From Usnea hakonensis (lineage: Eukaryota > Ascomycota > Lecanoromycetes > Lecanorales > Parmeliaceae), in the NCBI GenBank assembly GCA_013423325.1, contig BLJB01000214.1, positions 1 through 64,000 on the forward strand: 64,000 nt of DNA, read 5' to 3'. Below are positions 59,225 to 64,000 of this stretch, piece after piece; position 1 is the stretch's first letter, and each line of letters starts with the position of its first letter. A model generated the notes under the pieces. The model was not told where the DNA came from, searched no databases, and worked only from the letters and a program-made list of their open reading frames with translations. The position numbers and the translations under genes were made by a program.

Positions 59225-61145
59225 ATGCAACTTTTCTACCATGCCGTGCGGTCCATGATTTCCGACACTCAAGACGCGGACAGAGAAATGTCGAAGCCGC
59301 AGAGCGTACTGGAGCCGTTGTCCAGGCTAAACGTGACCCCGAATGTGGAGAAGCTAGATGCAGGATTGCGGAGCCTGGACCACTGTAAACTTCTGCCACA
59401 AAAGCGTCAGAGGCTCTCGTTACTGACATGCGAATTAGACAGAACAAAGCTCCCATTGTGGCGATACAGGCCCCGTCAAAGACTTATCCCTTTAGTACGT
59501 TGGGAGACGCCGCATCTAGCAGCCATCCAGAAGACCGTTCGATCTCCGGCCCTTGACACGTACTTTTCGATAACTGCGAACCTTGGCACCCATACGTTCT
59601 TCATGATAGTTCTACCGATTCTCTTCTGGTGCGGCTACACAAATCTGGGTAGGGGCATGGTGCACGTACTTGCTTCCGGGGTTTTCTTCAGTGGCTTTAT
59701 CAAGGACATGTGGTGTTTACCGCGCCCACTCTCGCCTCCTTTGCATCGGATCACCATGTCACATTCCGCGGCTCTGGAATACGGCTTTCCCTCGACCCAC
59801 TCAACTAATGCAATGTCTGTAGCAGTGTATGCGCTCTTCATGTTGCACGCCCCAGACTCGAGTGTGCCTTCAGCTGTCAAGATCGGATTAGAGGTCATCT
59901 CCTGTTGTTATGCAATATCCATCGTACTCGGACGACTCTACTGCGGCATGCATGGATTTCTCGATGTGCTCGTTGGCAGCGCACTCGGTGCTTCGCTATC
60001 TATCGTTCAATGTCTCTATGGCGACAGGTTCGATCATTTCATACACACTGGGTCTTTCCAGGCACCAGCAGCCGTCATCCTAATAATTTTAGTCCTTGTA
60101 CGCATCCATCCAGAGCCGGCGGACGACTGTCCATGTTTCGATGATTCGGTAGCATTTGCTGGAGTCATGATTGGGGTTGAGCTTGGAAATTGGCATTTTG
60201 GTCGGAGCGGCCGTGCTTGGAACGAGCCCGTTCTTGCAACGGTGCCATTCGATCTCGAAGCTCTGGGCTGGCCTAGAACGATCGCGCGCATCGTCATTGG
60301 TGTTCTGACGGTTTTCGCATGGAGAGAGTTTATGAAGCCGGCTCTGCTCAAGTCCCTTCCGCCAATTTTCCGGGTTGTAGAAATGCTTGGATTGAGCCTT
60401 CCGAGAAGGTTTTTTGTGCAAGCGTCGTAAGTTTGAGGCGCCCAAGAAGGTTTACATCATGCGCTGAAATGTCTACAGAGAGTACCAACAGGTCCCTAAC
60501 CAGAAAGATGACAATGTCATTCCAGCCGTCTCGGAAATTCCCTCATTGCTGACTTCCTTTCGCCATCCACGCAGGAGCCGTTCGGTATCAGTAGGGCCCC
60601 AATCTGAAGCCGACGCCTACGAGACCCTGGCCTTCCGCGATAACCGTCGCAGACAGAGCAAGTCAGAAATGGCCAAGACTACGCCACGGATAGACGAGAA
60701 AAACAGCTTGGAAGACAACGCGCCTGGCTATTTTGGCATCTCCACATCACACCGGGCTTCGACCAGACGCTCGACTACTGGCTTACCCACACCGGCGTCT
60801 TCCAATCTGGATCTCTACAACTCAATGACTGAAGCTGAGCAGGTCTTGTATACACCTTTGACACCTGCGACGGGGTCAGGAGCTAGTAGTCGCCGGCCAA
60901 GTTCAGAAAGAAGACAGGATGAGAGGGAAGAGCGAGAGATGTTTTCGAGGCTTGAAAAGCCCAGGGTACGTTACGATGTGGAGGTCATTACCAAGCTCAT
61001 TGTTTACAGTGGTAAGTCTGGCAATCCATCAAAAGCGAATCTTGCTTGGCTCATCAATGTTTCAGGTATCGCATGGATTGCTGTCGAAGGTGGTCCTATC
61101 TTATTTGATACACTTGGCCTCGGGCTTACGATCCAACCTGGCTGA
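59225..61145 (+). CDS. LCB3: Dihydrosphingosine-1-phosphate phosphatase (LCB3/YSR family)
   Basis: It removes phosphate from long-chain base phosphates in the ER, returning bases to ceramide synthesis. Exons 59225-60426, 60479-61011 and 61066-61145 give 604 residues. The PAP2 phosphatase signature is complete: K160-DMWCLPRP, PSTHSTN at 189-195, and GRLYCGMHGFLD at 236-247, spaced between membrane helices. The C-terminal ~180 residues (exon 2) are hydrophilic and Ser/Arg-rich, then exon 3 adds a short hydrophobic end (GIAWIAVEGGPILFDTLGL). An in-frame ATG at 59255 is an alternative start. The second intron (61012-61065) is 54 bp, in frame and stop-free, so its retention would only lengthen the protein. 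Confidence 0.9.
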
Positions 61146-61943
61146 ACGATTGGATGATGGTCTCTGAACTTATAGAGATATTAAACTATATTCGCCGGAC
61201 TACCTAGTCAATTCAATAACCAAAGTCTTCCTTTAGAGAGACTCGTTCGAAAAACCGGACCTTCAGAGGCTCGGAAGCTAGCGATTCCAACGTCTAAAGC
61301 TGGAGAACCGGCTTGGCCAACCTGAATAGTGTCGGAGGCTGACCCTTGTGGTCGAATCTGGATAGCTGAGAGGAATTGTCGCGTGTGTTGAGAGCAGGAC
61401 GGATCCTCACATCGTTCGTTTTACCCATACTTAACGAATTGTCCATTTAGTCTTCTATTTGTCACCTGACGTTCGGCAAATTCGACGACGCTTGGTAGAA
61501 ATGTTGAAGTTAGCCTGCTGGGAAGCTGGGGACCATCGAGGGCGGGTGGAATCCTTATATCGAGGGCCATGGTTGGATTCAACTCGGAAAACAATCCTGT
61601 ACTGGATGAAGGATCAATAAGTAGGGAGCAGTAGGGAGCAGTAGATCACTTCCATTGGAAGCAATGGCTGGCACATATCGTGATATCTATTAGTGCCAAT
61701 GCAGCATTGGGCTGTTGAAGGCCTATGAGCCGAAAATGGCGGGTACTGGCTAGATTTTATATACCCCAGGACGAACCTATTCTATGTATGTACTTAACAG
61801 TCATTCTTCTATAAGGACCACGGCTGGATGAGTGAATGGTCGATGTTAAAATGTAGCGTCAATTGGACCCCGCATTTGGCACTCATAATCTCATCTTACA
61901 GAAATAGAAATACTGAAGAACACACTGAATCCCTAACCTAATC
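61146..61943. other. Intergenic region upstream of TYW2
   Basis: No coding frame. A short tandem GTAGGGAGCA occurs near 61620-61641. Contains the TYW2 promoter. Confidence 0.45.
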
Positions 61944-63542
61944 ATGCAGACTGATCATGCAGAGAAAGTCAGCCGTCATCAAAACAGCAGTCCAGCTAAT
62001 GACACTTCTAGATCACGTATAGCTCTTGTCGTCCCCAAACCACTGGTCAAGACGGTTAAAGATGCCCTAGAAGCCCACGGTAATTTCGAAAAGAATGTCA
62101 AAATCAGGCCAGCCAAGTCTGAGGAGCAAAGCTTGTGCTGCTCTGGATCTTCACGTTCTTTTCGACCTGATGCTTTTCTCGTTACTACTAAGCTTTCTGT
62201 GGGCATCTGGCGAATCGAGCCGGATACCTTACTTATGGAACTGGACCTCCTTATCCCGCTTAGGCAATCAGGATGTGAAGCAGACATTGGTATAATTGCT
62301 TTCAAGCAGGTTGACGATAATAATGGCTGCATTGGCTTCGAGAGACCCTGTCAAAATGATACTAGCTTTCATGGAGCATCGACGAGTGAAACAATTTCTA
62401 TGAACCCCCTCGCTCGAACAATAGTCCACTGGCTTCAACAGCTACCTCAGTACGGGTCCAAGTTGCCTTTCGCCAGAGATTTGGTGTTGTCATACAACTC
62501 GACATACATGATCTACCCACCACTTCTGCTTCTCCCGCCTACTACTTTGTCAAACCTATCGTCGGTCTTTATGTCGACGGGCCAGAGTCTTCCCGAAGAC
62601 ATGTCTTCTCTATTTGTACTTCTTTCCAAAGAATTCAAGACGTCGCACATAGCTTTGAATGCTCCAATACCAGCGGAATCTTCAAAAGAAGCTACCATAC
62701 AAGAGGGAGAGCAGCTAAAGGCGAACGATCTACGCTCTCCTACAGGTTTTACGCCTTTATACGGGGACTTTGGGCCAGCTTTATCGCCGTATCATATCCC
62801 TAGTACCAAAGACTTTTCCTCGGCTTTCTGGTGCACAGCTCAACAGAACGGCATCTTCCAGACCTGGGCTCCGCGATATACGATGTTTTCTCGCGGCAAC
62901 ATTTCAGAGAAAGTTCGCATTCTAAAACTGGAAACACTGACGGAAAATCGATTAGGGAGTCGGCTAGAGGAGACGAGCGCTGTTGATCTGTTCGCAGGCA
63001 TTGGTTATTTCGCTTTCAGCTACGCTAAGGCTGGAGTTGGCAAGGTGCTGTGCTTTGAGATCAATCCGTGGAGTGTCGAGGGACTAAGGAGAGGAGCGAA
63101 GAGGAACAGGTGGGGTGCTGAAGTCATTAAGAATGATTCTGTATCCAACGAGACAGTCAACGTAGAAGAACGCTTAATTGTCTTTCAAGAAAGCAATGAG
63201 CACGCAGCAAAGAGAGTGAATTCCATTAGGGCGAGCATTCCTGCTGTACGGCACGTCAATTGCGGCTTGTTGCCCTCCTCAGAAGAAATTTGGGAAGTAG
63301 CAGTGCAAGTGCTCGATCCTAGAGGAGGATGGATCCATGTCCACGAAAATGTTGCAAAAAAGGACATAGAGGGCAGAATTGAAGAAGTTGTCCACATATT
63401 CAAGGGGCTAGTCGTCAAGCATAGTGTATCTGAAACTGAAGAACACTGGAAAGTTGAATGCGATCACGTCGAGCAAGTTAAGAGCTACGCTCCTGGTGTC
63501 GTTCACTACGTTCTGGATATCTCCATTTGGCCTTCTGGATAG
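61944..63542 (+). CDS. TRM12: tRNA wybutosine-synthesizing protein 2 (TYW2/TRM12)
   Basis: TYW2 transfers the alpha-amino-alpha-carboxypropyl group of SAM to the tricyclic base at position 37 of tRNA-Phe during wybutosine synthesis. Single exon, 532 residues. The TRM5/TYW2 signature is clear: FQTWAPRYTMFSRGNISEK near 310-330, then VDLFAGIGYFAFSYAKAG (SAM site) near 350, CFEINPWSVEGLRRGAKRNR after it, and GWIHVHENV near 470. The N-terminal ~250 residues are less conserved, with LVVPKPLVKTVKDALEAHG at the start. The Asn-Pro-Trp after the acidic SAM-ribose residue favours TYW2 over TRM5. Complete. Confidence 0.88.
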   Translation: MQTDHAEKVSRHQNSSPANDTSRSRIALVVPKPLVKTVKDALEAHGNFEKNVKIRPAKSEEQSLCCSGSSRSFRPDAFLVTTKLSVGIWRIEPDTLLMELDLLIPLRQSGCEADIGIIAFKQVDDNNGCIGFERPCQNDTSFHGASTSETISMNPLARTIVHWLQQLPQYGSKLPFARDLVLSYNSTYMIYPPLLLLPPTTLSNLSSVFMSTGQSLPEDMSSLFVLLSKEFKTSHIALNAPIPAESSKEATIQEGEQLKANDLRSPTGFTPLYGDFGPALSPYHIPSTKDFSSAFWCTAQQNGIFQTWAPRYTMFSRGNISEKVRILKLETLTENRLGSRLEETSAVDLFAGIGYFAFSYAKAGVGKVLCFEINPWSVEGLRRGAKRNRWGAEVIKNDSVSNETVNVEERLIVFQESNEHAAKRVNSIRASIPAVRHVNCGLLPSSEEIWEVAVQVLDPRGGWIHVHENVAKKDIEGRIEEVVHIFKGLVVKHSVSETEEHWKVECDHVEQVKSYAPGVVHYVLDISIWPSG

Positions 63543-63684
63543 GGCAAGGGAACGTCTAGCACGTTTGGGCTCACCTGTACAAATGCCCAATACTGGATGC
63601 TACGGAGGCATGCCGACCGCATGGGTAAGGCACGGATGACTTGATGGGTTTGCAGCACTGGAGCATGTTGGGTTACGAACAAAG
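63543..63684. other. Short convergent spacer
   Basis: 3' flanks of TYW2 and the partial gene at the window end; nothing else seen. Confidence 0.4.
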
Positions 63685-63975
63685 TCACACAGGCTTCATT
63701 GGGCTGTTGCCACTATAGCAAGCTACTCTGAATACATGAATTTCGACCTGATCTTCTTCCTTGCAATCCTTGTATTCACTGGTCAAGGTAATCGAGCTGC
63801 TCGACGTGGCCGAGGTGGTCGACGTGACCGAGGTGGTATGGTGACAGCATCGGTGACAACTTGGGTAACTCGTAGTGCTGGTTGAACTGGCGCTGGTAGA
63901 GGTTGTCGAGGTGGTGGAGTGACCGTAACGGTGACAATTTGGGCAGTTCGTAGCGCTGGTTGAAATGGCTCGGCC
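63685..63975 (-). CDS. 3' end of a Ser/Thr-rich repeat protein (partial)
   Basis: The minus-strand frame from ~63975 to TGA at 63685-63687 encodes a Ser/Thr-rich product with two 26-residue units (78-bp DNA period, cggtgacaa at 63851 and 63929): ATNCPNCHRYGHSTTSTTST and TSYPSCHRCCHHTTSVTSTT. A charged tail (YKDCKEEDQVEIHVFRVACY) follows. This composition is typical of fungal cell-wall or secreted mucin-like proteins. An in-frame TGA near 63977 means either an intron acceptor lies just below it or the gene is broken. The tail could also be an unspliced intron reading. The rest of the gene lies outside the window. Confidence 0.4.
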   Translation of the reverse strand, partial: GRAISTSATNCPNCHRYGHSTTSTTSTSASSTSTTSYPSCHRCCHHTTSVTSTTSATSSSSITLTSEYKDCKEEDQVEIHVFRVACYSGNSPMKPV

Positions 63976-64000
63976 AGATCACCTGTCCTCCACCATCGAT

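Noticed and set aside
1..64000. Secondary-metabolite cluster or CRISPR array
   Set aside because: No backbone synthase genes, and repeats are microsatellites or transposon ends without spacer structure.

Overview
The window is nuclear DNA of a filamentous ascomycete (Pezizomycotina). Evidence: most genes carry 47-180 bp GT-AG introns with CTAAC-like branch sites; there are fungal-only families (HET domain, Clr5 domain, GH71 alpha-1,3-glucanase, DASH subunit Dad1, RHO4); a class II tRNA has an intron; and one transposon core shows RIP-type loss of CpA/TpG. A Leotiomycete-like fungus is a guess from overall gene style, not something the sequence proves.

Layout. 1-7.1 kb: ALG2 (-) and a secreted GH71 glucanase (+) share a promoter, followed by a microsatellite-rich convergent intergene with two NN gaps inside homopolymers. 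7.2-12.5 kb: a 1705-residue kinesin (-). 12.5-16.5 kb: a 4-kb gene-poor stretch. 16.5-24.5 kb: a secreted bulb-lectin protein (-), a broken ankyrin gene (-), an UNC93-type transporter with a one-base frameshift (+), a small inverted-repeat element and an intact ankyrin gene (-). 26-32.5 kb: an unrecognised secreted protein (+), elongin-C (+), tRNA-splicing endonuclease subunit SEN54 (-) and a four-exon F-box protein (-). 33-39 kb: tRNA-Leu(UAG), a 3.8-kb Mutator-like transposon with perfect 61-bp inverted ends and a heavily mutated core, and an RNase H-domain protein (+). 40.6-43.9 kb: a small cysteine-containing secreted protein (-) and an old diverged duplication. 44-50.2 kb: ZPR1 (+), a SET-domain protein (+), cyclophilin PPIL3-like (-) and an arrestin-like protein (+). 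50.6-56.1 kb: an unnamed short gene (-), a Clr5-domain protein (-), a cluster of CAAAAGTTCC motifs ahead of a new 97-residue ORF (+), and a HET pseudogene (-). 57-64 kb: a housekeeping block of DAD1 (+), RHO4 (-), a dihydrosphingosine-1-phosphate phosphatase (+), TYW2 (+) and the 3' end of a Ser/Thr-rich repeat protein (-).

The housekeeping genes serve unrelated pathways (N-glycan assembly, tRNA splicing and wybutosine, kinetochore, polarity, sphingolipid turnover), so no cluster logic binds them. The accessory parts (secreted proteins, ankyrin/HET/F-box genes, transposon) are where broken genes and repeats concentrate. Exon structures were built by hand from splice consensus and checked to give a total coding length divisible by three. 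They are predictions without transcript support.
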